Shown: positions 27,474 through 37,903, counted from the stretch's first letter. The stretch is DNA of 40,608 nucleotides from Campylobacteraceae bacterium (GCA_027056485.1 JALUKQ010000026.1:1-40608), one strand, 5' to 3'. Notes: a model not told the origin generated them from the letters alone. Numbers and translations are program-made.

Positions 27474-27694
27474 TATTTTTCCTTCTTTTTTAACAAAGCT
27501 CCAAGCCAGTTAGTAACCTGACAGCCATTATAACATTGCCCGGCTCTTTGGGCTTTTGTTTGTCGTATGTTGTTTATGAGTAAGAGTACAAAGCCTAAGG
27601 CAATGATGATTTGAATACCTGCAGTCAGCCAGTTATGAGCCATAAGATTAGATACTCCTAACCCTAGCATAATAATAGTAATAATAAGACACAT
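27473..27694 (-). CDS. Small predicted membrane protein
   Basis: 73 aa with two hydrophobic segments; overlaps the next gene by 1 nt. Confidence 0.6.
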   Translation of the reverse strand: MCLIITIIMLGLGVSNLMAHNWLTAGIQIIIALGFVLLLINNIRQTKAQRAGQCYNGCQVTNWLGALLKKKEK

Positions 27695-27871
27695 GAGTAG
27701 CTCCTTTGATTTTTGATTTAGTATAGCAGGTTGTTTTTAAGGTTTGCTATCATGTATAGGGACAAGCACATGGGGATTATCCCTACAGCGTTTTAACATA
27801 TCATGAATATAATATTAAAAAATATAATCTCTAAAACACCCATTTTTATTAACCTCTTAAATTAACCCTTC

Positions 27872-27907
27872 CGAAATCATATTTCGTAAAGATTATTTGG
27901 GTATAAT
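27872..27907 (+). promoter_or_regulatory. rpsL promoter region: dyad CGAAAT-CAT-ATTTCG (27872-27886) and -10 TATAAT (27902-27907)
   Basis: Direct reading; dyad centred about 25 bp upstream of the -10. Confidence 0.5.
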
Positions 27908-27924
27908 ATGCACCATTTTCTATG

Positions 27925-27975
27925 CATGGAAGCCCCGAAAATACGTTTAAATGACGTTTTTTCGGGACTTTCATG
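27925..27975 (+). promoter_or_regulatory. Candidate structured leader of the rpsL-rpsG-fusA operon (about 20-bp imperfect stem)
   Basis: CATGGAAG-c-CCCGAAAA-t-ACGT-[ttaaatg]-ACGT-t-TTTTCGGG-a-CTTTCATG. Confidence 0.6.
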
Positions 27976-28006
27976 TCCAGATTTTAATTCAAATAAAGGA
28001 ATTGTA

Positions 28007-28378
28007 TTGCCTACAATTAATCAATTAGTTCGTAAAGAACGTAAAAAGCAAGTGAAAAAATCAAAATCACCTGCATTAGTAAACTGTCCTCAAAGAAGAG
28101 GTGTATGTACTAGAGTTTATACAACAACTCCAAAAAAACCTAACTCAGCTTTAAGAAAAGTTGCAAAAGTTAGATTGACAAGTGGATTTGAAGTTATTTC
28201 ATATATCGGTGGAGAGGGTCACAACCTTCAAGAGCACTCAATCGTACTTGTACGTGGTGGTAGAATCAAAGATTTACCTGGTGTAAAATATCATATCGTT
28301 CGTGGTGCATTGGATGCATCTGGTGTTAACGGTAGAAAAGTTGCTAGATCTAAATACGGTACTAAAAAACCTAAATAA
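28007..28378 (+). CDS. rpsL: 30S ribosomal protein S12
   Basis: [15 protein letters not shown]...; TTG start at 28007 with AAAGGA upstream gives the normal 123 aa; the track start at 27908 adds a spurious 33-aa extension. Confidence 0.95.
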   Translation: MPTINQLVRKERKKQVKKSKSPALVNCPQRRGVCTRVYTTTPKKPNSALRKVAKVRLTSGFEVISYIGGEGHNLQEHSIVLVRGGRIKDLPGVKYHIVRGALDASGVNGRKVARSKYGTKKPK

Positions 28379-28509
28379 TCGAAAGATTTTTTAAAACTTA
28401 GTTATATTTAAAAAGAGTGTGAGCTTTGAAATAGGCTTTAAACAGTTTTTATCAAAATATCTTTAAATAGATAACCTTAGGGGATAAAAATTGAGTAAAT
28501 CAATAGTAG

Positions 28510-29007
<498 letters not shown>

Positions 29008-29018
29008 GGGACTAAGTT

Positions 29019-31106
29019 ATGGCAAGAACACACAAACTCGAAGACGTTAGAAACATTGGTATTGCAGCACACATTGATGCTGGTAAAACAACAACAACTG
29101 AAAGAATTCTTTTCTACACAGGTGTTGAGCATAAAATTGGTGAAGTTCATGATGGTGCAGCAACAATGGACTGGATGGAGCAAGAGCAAGAGAGAGGTAT
29201 TACTATTACTTCTGCTGCTACTACTTGTGAGTGGTTAGGTAAGCAAATTAACATTATTGATACTCCAGGTCACGTTGACTTTACTATTGAAGTTGAGCGT
29301 TCTATGAGAGTTCTTGATGGTGCTGTTTCAGTATTTTGTGCTGTTGGTGGGGTCCAACCACAATCAGAAACAGTTTGGAGACAAAGAAATAGATATGGTG
29401 TACCATCTCTAGTATTTGTTAACAAAATGGACAGAACTGGTGCTGACTTTTTAGAAGTTGAGAGACAGATTAGAGACAGACTTAAAGGGAATCCACTTGT
29501 AATCCAACTTCCAATTGGAGCTGAAGAGAACTTCGAAGGTGTAGTTGACTTGGTAAAAATGAAAGAAGTGGTATGGGATCAAGATGCTGCAATGGGTTCT
29601 AACTACCACGTACAAGATATCCGTCCTGAGCTTCAAGATCAAGCTGATGAGTTTAGAGAAAAGCTTATTGAAGGTATTTCTGAAGTAGATGGTAATGAAG
29701 AGCTTATGGAAAAATACATGGAAGGTGAAGAGCTCACTGAGGATGAGATTGTAGCAGGTATTAAGTCTGCAACTATTGGTATGCATGTTGTACCAATGCT
29801 TCCAGGTACTGCATTTAAAAATAAAGGTGTTCAAACACTTCTTGATGCTGTTGTTGCTTACCTTCCTTCACCGGTTGAAGCACCTGCTATTAAGGGTACT
29901 GAAATGGATGATGAAGATGCTGAAGTTACTGTAGAGTCTACAGATGATGGTGCATTTGCTTCATTGGCATTTAAAATTATGACTGACCCATTTGTTGGTC
30001 AGTTGACATTTATTCGTGTTTATCGTGGTTCTTTAGAGTCAGGGTCTTATGTTCATAACTCAACAAAAGACAAAAAAGAGAGAATCGGTAGAATCATGAA
30101 AATGCATGCTATCAAAAGAGAAGAAGTTGCTGAAATTTATGCTGGTGAAATTGGTGCTGTTGTTGGTCTTAAGTCTACAACTACTGGTGATACACTATGT
30201 GATGCTTCAGATAAAGTTGTTCTTGAAAGAATGGATTTCCCAGATCCAGTTATCTCTGTTGCTGTTGAGCCAAAAACAAAAGCTGACCAAGAAAAAATGG
30301 GACTTGCTCTAGGTAAACTAGCAGCAGAAGATCCATCTTTCCGTGTTGCAACTGATGAAGAATCTGGTCAAACTATTATTTCAGGAATGGGTGAACTTCA
30401 CCTTGAGATTCTTGTAGATAGAATGAAGAGAGAATTCAAAGTTGAAGCTGAAGTTGGTGCTCCACAAGTTTCTTACCGTGAGACTATTAGAGATGCTGTA
30501 GAGCAAGAGTATAAATATGCTAAACAGTCTGGTGGACGTGGACAGTTTGGTCATGTTTACCTTAAAATTGAGCCACAAGAAGCTGGTTTTGGTTACGAAT
30601 TTGTTGACGAAGTTAAAGGTGGGGTGATTCCAAAAGAGTTTATTAAGCCTGTTGATAAGGGTATTCAAGAAGCAATGGCTAGAGGTATTCAAGCTGGTTA
30701 TCCTGTTGAAGATGTTAAGGTAACAGTATATGATGGTTCTTACCATGATGTCGATTCATCTGAAATGGCATTTAAACTTGCTGCATCAATGGGATTCAGA
30801 GAGGGTTGTAAAAAAGCTAACCCTGTTATTCTTGAGCCAATGATGAAGGTTGAAGTTGAAGTACCAGAAGACTTTATGGGAGATGTTATTGGTGATATCT
30901 CTAAAAGACGTGGTATTGTTCGTGGTATGGGTGATAGAGCTGGATCTAAGATTGTTGATGCATTTGTACCACTTTCAGAGATGTTTGGTTACTCAACAGA
31001 CCTACGTTCAATGACTCAAGGTCGTGCAACATATGCTATGGAGTTTGATCACTATGATGAAGTACCACAAAATGTTGCTAAAGAAATTATTGAGAAGAGA
31101 AACTAA
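29019..31106 (+). CDS. fusA: Elongation factor G
   Basis: 695 aa, [46 protein letters not shown]. Confidence 0.99.
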   Translation: MARTHKLEDVRNIGIAAHIDAGKTTTTERILFYTGVEHKIGEVHDGAATMDWMEQEQERGITITSAATTCEWLGKQINIIDTPGHVDFTIEVERSMRVLDGAVSVFCAVGGVQPQSETVWRQRNRYGVPSLVFVNKMDRTGADFLEVERQIRDRLKGNPLVIQLPIGAEENFEGVVDLVKMKEVVWDQDAAMGSNYHVQDIRPELQDQADEFREKLIEGISEVDGNEELMEKYMEGEELTEDEIVAGIKSATIGMHVVPMLPGTAFKNKGVQTLLDAVVAYLPSPVEAPAIKGTEMDDEDAEVTVESTDDGAFASLAFKIMTDPFVGQLTFIRVYRGSLESGSYVHNSTKDKKERIGRIMKMHAIKREEVAEIYAGEIGAVVGLKSTTTGDTLCDASDKVVLERMDFPDPVISVAVEPKTKADQEKMGLALGKLAAEDPSFRVATDEESGQTIISGMGELHLEILVDRMKREFKVEAEVGAPQVSYRETIRDAVEQEYKYAKQSGGRGQFGHVYLKIEPQEAGFGYEFVDEVKGGVIPKEFIKPVDKGIQEAMARGIQAGYPVEDVKVTVYDGSYHDVDSSEMAFKLAASMGFREGCKKANPVILEPMMKVEVEVPEDFMGDVIGDISKRRGIVRGMGDRAGSKIVDAFVPLSEMFGYSTDLRSMTQGRATYAMEFDHYDEVPQNVAKEIIEKRN

Positions 31107-31128
31107 GGTTTTTCTCTCTACTCTTTTT

Positions 31129-31160
31129 ACTTTAGAAGGACTTTCCTTCTAAAGTTTTTC
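31129..31160 (+). terminator. Intrinsic terminator after fusA
   Basis: ACTTTAGAAGGA-CTT-TCCTTCTAAAGT-TTTT. Confidence 0.9.
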
Positions 31161-31431
31161 TTTTTAATTCCTCCTTTTCTTATTCAAAATAATTTATTTA
31201 CATTAAAAAAAATTCTACATTTGCTATAATATTAAAATTTTATTAAATTATATATATAATTACCATTATTAAATAAATAATAAGATAAAATATAATTTAA
31301 AATAAAAATTAGATAATTATTTTATATAATTAATAATATTTAAGAAAAATCATTAACTATAAATGTTAATATATGTTATAGCTAATAAAATATAACTATT
31401 TTTAGCATAATGTCAATATCAAGGAGAGAAA

Positions 31432-34400
31432 ATGGAAAAGATTAGAAATATAATATTACTTATAGTAACAATGACTTTAAATACCTTTGCTCAAGTAGGT
31501 TATGCTAATGTAGATATGTCTAATGCAGAAGCAAAAATAGACAAGTTAGCATCTAGTAAATATGCAAAATCTACAAAACCTAAAGTATCATTGGGAAATC
31601 ATATTTGGTTTGACCATAATGCGAATGGAGTGCAAGATTTAGGTGAACTAGGTATTTATGGAGTTGAGTTAAAACTTTATGATAATGCTAACTGTACAGG
31701 TAATGTTATATCAACTACACAGAGTTCAGATGTTGGGTATTATAGTTTTACTAATATTTCTGAGAGTACAGATAAGTACTGTATAGCAGTTGTTTATCCT
31801 GAACATTGGACACATACTATTTTACATAAAGGAGATGATAGAACTATAGACTCCGATGTAATTACTATGAATGATACAATGGGTAAAATAGAAAATATTG
31901 AATTGATGAAGAGTTATACAAGTTTAGATATTGGACTTCATCATAAAGATAAGAGTTGTCAGGTTCCTACTTTAAAGGTTGGTTCAACTGGAATCTATGA
32001 CAGTAGTAGTTCTTGGGCAAAAAGAGCTTCACTTGACGTAGAGTTTAAAAATGTTGTAGCAAGTGGATTTTGTCATGAGTATACAAATCCTGGACCAGAT
32101 AAGGGTGAAAGTTATTCTGTTCACTTAAAAGATAGATTAGGTTTCACTGATGCACAAAGAGACAAACTCTCAAGAACTTTTAGATTTATGAGTGACCCTG
32201 AAATTATAACATTGATTGAGCAGACTTTTAATCCAAGTGATAGAGATTATTGGTTTAATGTAGTGTCTGAATCATTTGTTTGGTATTACGCTGACTGGAA
32301 TAATGATTTTTCTAAAATAGAGAACTATATAGATAATAGCTGGTTCTCTGAAAACCTTACAGAAGCAGAAAATGCCTCTTTAAAAAGAATATCACAATTA
32401 ATTATTAATAAAATAGAAGGCTTAAACGGAGAAGTTAAATATGAACCTATGAAAGTTTACTACCTCTGGAATGAAGATAATGATACTCATCAAGATATTA
32501 TCGTTCCTGAGACATTGATAGTGCCAAAGCAGAGTGAGTGTACTGCTCCTGTTGCTACGGCAGAGTTAGGAAATTTTGTCTGGTTTGATGCAGATAGAAA
32601 TGGTAAGCAAAATAATGGAGAAGCTGGTTTAAAAGATATTAAAGTTGAACTTTATAGCAATGATACACTGATTAATAGTACAACTTCTGATGTAAATGGA
32701 GCTTATACTTTTTCTGCTTTAGAAGCTGGAGAGTATAGCTTGAAATTTTTTGCTAAAAATGGTTGGAGTATAACCACACAAAATGCAGATGGTGTATCTG
32801 CTTCATTAAATTCTGATGCTGATAAAACTACAGGAAAAACAGAAGCGTTAACACTCAATGATGGAGATAAAAACTTTGATATTGATGTAGGGATGTATAT
32901 AACACCTAAACCAGCTATTACAATTACCAAAGAGACCAATGGTGGTAAGGTAGATAATATTGTTGAAGGTGATATTGTCACTTGGACGTATGTTGTTACC
33001 AATACTGGGAATGAACCTCTTTCTAGTCTTGTCATTACGGATAACAAAGAGGGTACGGTTTCTGATTGTAAGGGTGATGGTTCACTAGAGACACTTAACC
33101 CTACAAAGAGTATCACTTGTACTAAAGTGGGAACGGCTATTTTAGGGGCATATGAAAACTCTGTGACCGTTGTAGCTTCTGCTGACAGTGTGGAAGTTCA
33201 TGACAGTGCTAAAAGCTCATATGTGGGTAAAGATGCTCCTGTCTTAACAGGTTCTATTGGTGATTATGTTTGGCTGGACTCTAATCATAATGGTATACAA
33301 GATGCTAATGAATTAGCATTAAGTGGTATAGTTGTTAAACTTTTTGATAAGAGTGGTAAAGAGAAAGCTGTTACTAAAACAGATGCTTTTGGTAAATATA
33401 ACTTTGCAGATGTTGTAGCAGGTAAGTATTACATAGAGTTTACACTTCCTAGTGGATATACCGTAACTACTCAAGATAAAGGTGATGACTCTTTAGATTC
33501 AGATGCAGATAGAAAAGGTAAAACAGCTCTTTTTTCTTTGAGTGCTGGAGAAAATAAAGAGAGTATTGATATGGGACTTACCCCAATGTTGGTTGAGTTA
33601 GGAAACCGTGTTTGGTATGATACAAATAGAAATGGTATACAAGATGCAGATGAAAAGAAGAGTATTGCTGATATAACGGTAAAGCTATATAAAGAGGGTG
33701 GGGAGTTTGTTAAAGAGACAAAAACTCGTGCTTCTGGATATTATGCTTTTAAAGATTTAATAGCAGGTGATTACTATGTTGTTTTTGAAGTGCCAAATAA
33801 TTATAAAGTAAGTCCTCAAAATATTGGTACCAATGAGAGTGATGACTCTGATGCCAACCCTACAACTGGAAAAACAGATATTATAAAACTTATCGCTGGA
33901 ATAGATAATAGAACAGTGGATATGGGTCTATATCAAGAGGCTGCAAAAGTTGGTGATAGAGTATGGTATGATGCTAACAAGAATGGTATTCAAGATGCTG
34001 GAGAGAACGGTGTAGGTGATGTAACTGTTCAGCTATATTTTGCAGGTGATTCAGAACCGACTGAAACTACGAAAACATCGGTAAATGGTATCTATCTGTT
34101 TGATGATTTAGTACCTGCTGATTATTATATTGTATTTACAGCTCCTGCTGGATATACGATTACAGAAGCAAATAGAGGAGATGATACAAAAGATTCAGAT
34201 GCTGATAGTAGTGGTAGAACAGATAACTTTACCCTACTTGCAGGGACACAAAACTCTACAATTGATATGGGTGTTTACCAAAATGTGGTAAGTCTTGGAG
34301 ATAAAGTTTGGTTGGATGCTAACCATGATGGACTACAAGATATAGGTGAAACAGGTGTAAGAGATGTAAAAGTTACGATTCATAGTGAGACTAATGATTT

Positions 34401-37062
34401 TGCTAAGTCTGTTTTAACTGATGAAAATGGTAACTACTTATTTACACACCTTTCAGCTGGTGAGTACTCTGTAGAGTTTGAAGATATTCCATATGGACAC
34501 CTTATTACTCAAAAAGATGTTAACTCTAATGCAAATGATTTGAATGATTCAGATGTATTTGTTAATGAAGATGAGAAGTTAGTAACAGAGGGAACACTTC
34601 TAACCCCTGGTGAAAATGATTTATCATGGGATATGGGAATCTATAAAACAGTTTGTCTTCCTGGAAAAGCAGTTCTTGGAAACTTGGTTTGGGAAGACTT
34701 TAACAAAAATGGTATTCAAGACATAGGTGAACGTGGTGTGGCAAATGTAAAAGCTGTACTGTTTAACAATGATACTGATGAAAAAATAGCAGAGACGTTA
34801 ACTGATGAAAATGGTCTTTATGAGTTTGCTCACTTAGATCCAGAGTTCAACTACTATATACAGTTTAGTATACCTGTTGGTTATGTGGTAAGTCCACAAG
34901 ATCAAGATGATGATATTATAGACTCAGACGTTGATCAAACGGGTAAGACAGATGTTATCTCTTTAACTGCTGATCAGATTAACTCTACCGTTGATATGGG
35001 TATTCATCATGAGGGGTCAACTATTGGTGATAGAGTTTGGTATGATGAAAAAGGTGGTGTAAGTAATGGTCTACAAGATGAGGGTGAAAATGGTGTTCAA
35101 AATGTAAAAGTTATACTTTACTCTGTAAATGGTGATGAGTTACAAACTACGTTAACCAATGCAAGTGGAGAGTATCATTTTACCAACGTACCAAAAGGAA
35201 ATTATACTATTGGTTTCTCTGAATTACCAGATGGTTATCTGTTTTCTATAAAAGATCAAGGTGCTAATGAAGAGAGTGATTCTGATGTAAATGTAAATGG
35301 TAAGACAGATATTATTACTGTAGATGGTATCAATAATCTTACCTATATTGATGCTGGTATAAAAACTATACGTGTAGGAGAATCAGGTAGTGATAGACAA
35401 GAGGGTCTCTCTGGTCAAAATGTTACTATTGATGTTCTTGCTAATGATACGGAAGGAACATACGCTTTTGATGCGTCAAGCGTAAGAATAACTTCAACTC
35501 TAGATGGTGCAATATTGAGTGAAGATGGTAAAACATTGACGGTTCCATCTGAAGGTGTATGGACTGTTGACCCAGTTAGTGGAGCTATTACATTTACACC
35601 AAATGATGGTTATGTAGGTGACCCTACAGCTATTAGTTACACAGTAGCTGATGCAGAAGGTAATGAGAGTGGAGCAGAGGTAGAAGTGAATTATCCTCCT
35701 GTGGCAATAGATGATTTTGTCAATGCTGAAGTTGGAAAGCAGATTATTATTTATGTGTTAGATAACGATAGTAACACTTCTAGTCCACTTGATAAGTCAA
35801 CGGTAAGAATTATAAATCCTGAAAATGGGGATGAAGTAGAGAGTATAACTGTTGCTGGTGAAGGAACATGGAGTGCTAACAGTGATGGTTCTATAACATT
35901 TACCCCTGAGTATGGACTTGAAAATAATCCAACACCAATAGAGTACACTGTAAAAGAGCTTTCAGGAGATGTAAGTAATAGAGCAAGAGTTACTATTGTC
36001 TATCCTGATGCTGTTGATGATGTCGTTATTGTACCTGTAGGACATAGTGGTGATATTACGGTTAAAGTAGTTGAAAATGATAGTAACAATACAGAGGCTT
36101 CAGAAGTATCTCTAAGCTGTATCGATGCAAATGTAAAAAGTTTAACTATAGATGGTGAGGGTGTTTGGAGTGTTGCAGATAATGGGACAGTAAGTTTTTC
36201 TTCTGTAGAAGGATTTATTAATGAGCCTACTGATATTAATTATAGTGTTGGTTTGCTCTCAGGTGAACGTTCTAACTGTGCAACTATTGATGTTCGTCTT
36301 GAACTTTTAGCAAAAGATGATAGCTCTCTTATGAATGTTGGTAGTGTAACTCTTATAGCTATTTTAAATAATGATTATGGTTCACTTAATCCTGAATCAG
36401 TACGATTAATACTTCCTGAGAATATACCAGCAGGTTCTAGAGTTTCTGAAGATGGAAAAACTTTAACAGTTCATGGTGAAGGAGTATGGAGTGTAAACAG
36501 TGAAGGTATTGTTAGTTTTAGAGCAGAAGAAGGTTTTATAACGACCCCAACACCGATTAATTATAGTGTAGAAAATAGTAATGCTCTTGTAAGTAATGTT
36601 GCTACTATAACTTTAACTCAAGGTGGAGATACAACTATTGTTGCTACTAACAACAGTGCCCAAGCAAATAATGGTGACCCTATAGTTATAGATGTATTGG
36701 GTGATGATAGAGGAGACCTTAACGGTTCAACAGTTTATATTTTAGATACAGATGGCAATAGAGTTCAGAGTCGTGTGGTTGCTGGTGAAGGTACTTGGCA
36801 GGTAAATGCTGACCAGACTGTAACTTTTACACCAGAAGAGGGTTATACAGGTACTCCAACTCCTATTGAATATGTGATTCAAGATCGTCATGGTGCTATT
36901 AGTAATGCAGCTACTATAACTATAAAAGGAGTATGTACTTGTACTCCATATGAGGAGAGTATTCCTGTTATGAGTGATACAGCAGGAATTTTAATGCTGT
37001 TGTTAACGCTTCTATTAACCGTTTTCTTCTTTGAAAGAGAAGAGAATATGAGGTACAGTTAA
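31432..37062 (+). CDS. Giant surface/secreted protein: signal peptide, eight SdrD-B-like modules, a TED-like segment, a DUF11-like domain, five CshA-type repeats, hydrophobic C-terminal tail
   Basis: Recurring GDRVWYDANKNGIQDAGENGV...DSDAD..G.TD...L.AG...STIDMG modules; recurring GEGTWSANSDGSITFTPEYG...PTPIEYTV...SN.A.VTI modules; N-terminal hydrophobic signal. Confidence 0.9.
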   Translation: MEKIRNIILLIVTMTLNTFAQVGYANVDMSNAEAKIDKLASSKYAKSTKPKVSLGNHIWFDHNANGVQDLGELGIYGVELKLYDNANCTGNVISTTQSSDVGYYSFTNISESTDKYCIAVVYPEHWTHTILHKGDDRTIDSDVITMNDTMGKIENIELMKSYTSLDIGLHHKDKSCQVPTLKVGSTGIYDSSSSWAKRASLDVEFKNVVASGFCHEYTNPGPDKGESYSVHLKDRLGFTDAQRDKLSRTFRFMSDPEIITLIEQTFNPSDRDYWFNVVSESFVWYYADWNNDFSKIENYIDNSWFSENLTEAENASLKRISQLIINKIEGLNGEVKYEPMKVYYLWNEDNDTHQDIIVPETLIVPKQSECTAPVATAELGNFVWFDADRNGKQNNGEAGLKDIKVELYSNDTLINSTTSDVNGAYTFSALEAGEYSLKFFAKNGWSITTQNADGVSASLNSDADKTTGKTEALTLNDGDKNFDIDVGMYITPKPAITITKETNGGKVDNIVEGDIVTWTYVVTNTGNEPLSSLVITDNKEGTVSDCKGDGSLETLNPTKSITCTKVGTAILGAYENSVTVVASADSVEVHDSAKSSYVGKDAPVLTGSIGDYVWLDSNHNGIQDANELALSGIVVKLFDKSGKEKAVTKTDAFGKYNFADVVAGKYYIEFTLPSGYTVTTQDKGDDSLDSDADRKGKTALFSLSAGENKESIDMGLTPMLVELGNRVWYDTNRNGIQDADEKKSIADITVKLYKEGGEFVKETKTRASGYYAFKDLIAGDYYVVFEVPNNYKVSPQNIGTNESDDSDANPTTGKTDIIKLIAGIDNRTVDMGLYQEAAKVGDRVWYDANKNGIQDAGENGVGDVTVQLYFAGDSEPTETTKTSVNGIYLFDDLVPADYYIVFTAPAGYTITEANRGDDTKDSDADSSGRTDNFTLLAGTQNSTIDMGVYQNVVSLGDKVWLDANHDGLQDIGETGVRDVKVTIHSETNDFAKSVLTDENGNYLFTHLSAGEYSVEFEDIPYGHLITQKDVNSNANDLNDSDVFVNEDEKLVTEGTLLTPGENDLSWDMGIYKTVCLPGKAVLGNLVWEDFNKNGIQDIGERGVANVKAVLFNNDTDEKIAETLTDENGLYEFAHLDPEFNYYIQFSIPVGYVVSPQDQDDDIIDSDVDQTGKTDVISLTADQINSTVDMGIHHEGSTIGDRVWYDEKGGVSNGLQDEGENGVQNVKVILYSVNGDELQTTLTNASGEYHFTNVPKGNYTIGFSELPDGYLFSIKDQGANEESDSDVNVNGKTDIITVDGINNLTYIDAGIKTIRVGESGSDRQEGLSGQNVTIDVLANDTEGTYAFDASSVRITSTLDGAILSEDGKTLTVPSEGVWTVDPVSGAITFTPNDGYVGDPTAISYTVADAEGNESGAEVEVNYPPVAIDDFVNAEVGKQIIIYVLDNDSNTSSPLDKSTVRIINPENGDEVESITVAGEGTWSANSDGSITFTPEYGLENNPTPIEYTVKELSGDVSNRARVTIVYPDAVDDVVIVPVGHSGDITVKVVENDSNNTEASEVSLSCIDANVKSLTIDGEGVWSVADNGTVSFSSVEGFINEPTDINYSVGLLSGERSNCATIDVRLELLAKDDSSLMNVGSVTLIAILNNDYGSLNPESVRLILPENIPAGSRVSEDGKTLTVHGEGVWSVNSEGIVSFRAEEGFITTPTPINYSVENSNALVSNVATITLTQGGDTTIVATNNSAQANNGDPIVIDVLGDDRGDLNGSTVYILDTDGNRVQSRVVAGEGTWQVNADQTVTFTPEEGYTGTPTPIEYVIQDRHGAISNAATITIKGVCTCTPYEESIPVMSDTAGILMLLLTLLLTVFFFEREENMRYS

Positions 37063-37088
37063 AATACTTAAATTTATTAGGTATTTTT
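37061..37088 (+). terminator. AT-rich terminator-like hairpin after the giant surface gene
   Basis: AAAATACTTAA-ATTTA-TTAGGTATTTT (one G.T wobble); overlaps the stop codon. Confidence 0.5.
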
Positions 37089-37149
37089 AGCTTAAAAAGT
37101 GTAGAATATAATTAAATATATTTCAATAATATAGAACAAAGGATTTAGA

Positions 37150-37872
37150 ATGAAAAATGTAAAACTATCAATAATTGCTCTTTTGGCAATGGGAAGTTTA
37201 GGGTATGCAGGTGGGGATATTATGCCCGTAACTGAGTTTGAAACAGAAGATATAACTCTTTCTGAAGAGGAGATTGTTGAACCTGTAATTGAGGAAGAGT
37301 ATGTGGCTCCAGTAGTAGAAGCTAAACCTGTTCCTGTGCCTGTACCAGTTAAAAATATCGCTGCAAATGGATTTTATGCAGGTCTTGGTATATCTGCTGC
37401 ACAATATAAAACAAACTGTAGTTCAGGATGTAGTAAGTCTGGAAAAGATAAAACAGCTGGTGTTATGGCAAGAGTAGGTTATGACTTTAATCAATATATA
37501 GGTTTAGAAGCTAGAGGTATTCGAACCAACTGGAAATCAGATGGTGGAAAAGTAAAGCATGCAGGTATTTTTGTTAAACCAATGCTTCCTGTCAGTGATG
37601 CTGTCAATGTTTATGGTTTGGTGGGTGTAGCAAAAACTACAACAGATGGTCATCTTCAAAAAACAAATGCTGAAACACTGGCTCTTGGTGCTGGTGTAGA
37701 GGTTGATTTAAGCGAAGATAGAGCTAAAGAAGGTCGTTATAATAGAGCCTTTGATGGAAAAGGTGATCAAGAGAAAGGTGTGGGAGTATTCCTTGACTAT
37801 GAAAGAATGGCAGTTAAATCAGGTGCTCCTGACTTAGATGCTGTTTCAGCTGGTGTTACTTACGATTTTTAA
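37150..37872 (+). CDS. Outer-membrane beta-barrel protein (opacity/OmpA-barrel-like)
   Basis: 240 aa; signal MKNVKLSIIALLAMGSLGYAGG; acidic/Pro-rich linker PVPVPVPV; NGFYAGLGISAAQY...ARVGYDFNQYIGLEARG...VSAGVTYDF ending in Phe. Confidence 0.8.
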   Translation: MKNVKLSIIALLAMGSLGYAGGDIMPVTEFETEDITLSEEEIVEPVIEEEYVAPVVEAKPVPVPVPVKNIAANGFYAGLGISAAQYKTNCSSGCSKSGKDKTAGVMARVGYDFNQYIGLEARGIRTNWKSDGGKVKHAGIFVKPMLPVSDAVNVYGLVGVAKTTTDGHLQKTNAETLALGAGVEVDLSEDRAKEGRYNRAFDGKGDQEKGVGVFLDYERMAVKSGAPDLDAVSAGVTYDF

Positions 37873-37903
37873 TTTCTTCTTCTTTTAGTCTTCTTTTCTC
37901 AAG

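Noticed and set aside
28120-28300. Possible streptomycin-resistance change in rpsL
   Set aside because: [10 protein letters not shown] and RIKDLPGV motifs look wild type.
30381-30746. 121-aa antisense ORF in fusA
   Set aside because: Asn/Ser-rich antisense shadow; the sense frame is clearly EF-G.
32703-33116. 137-aa antisense ORF in the giant surface gene
   Set aside because: The repetitive sense frame explains it; no independent signals.
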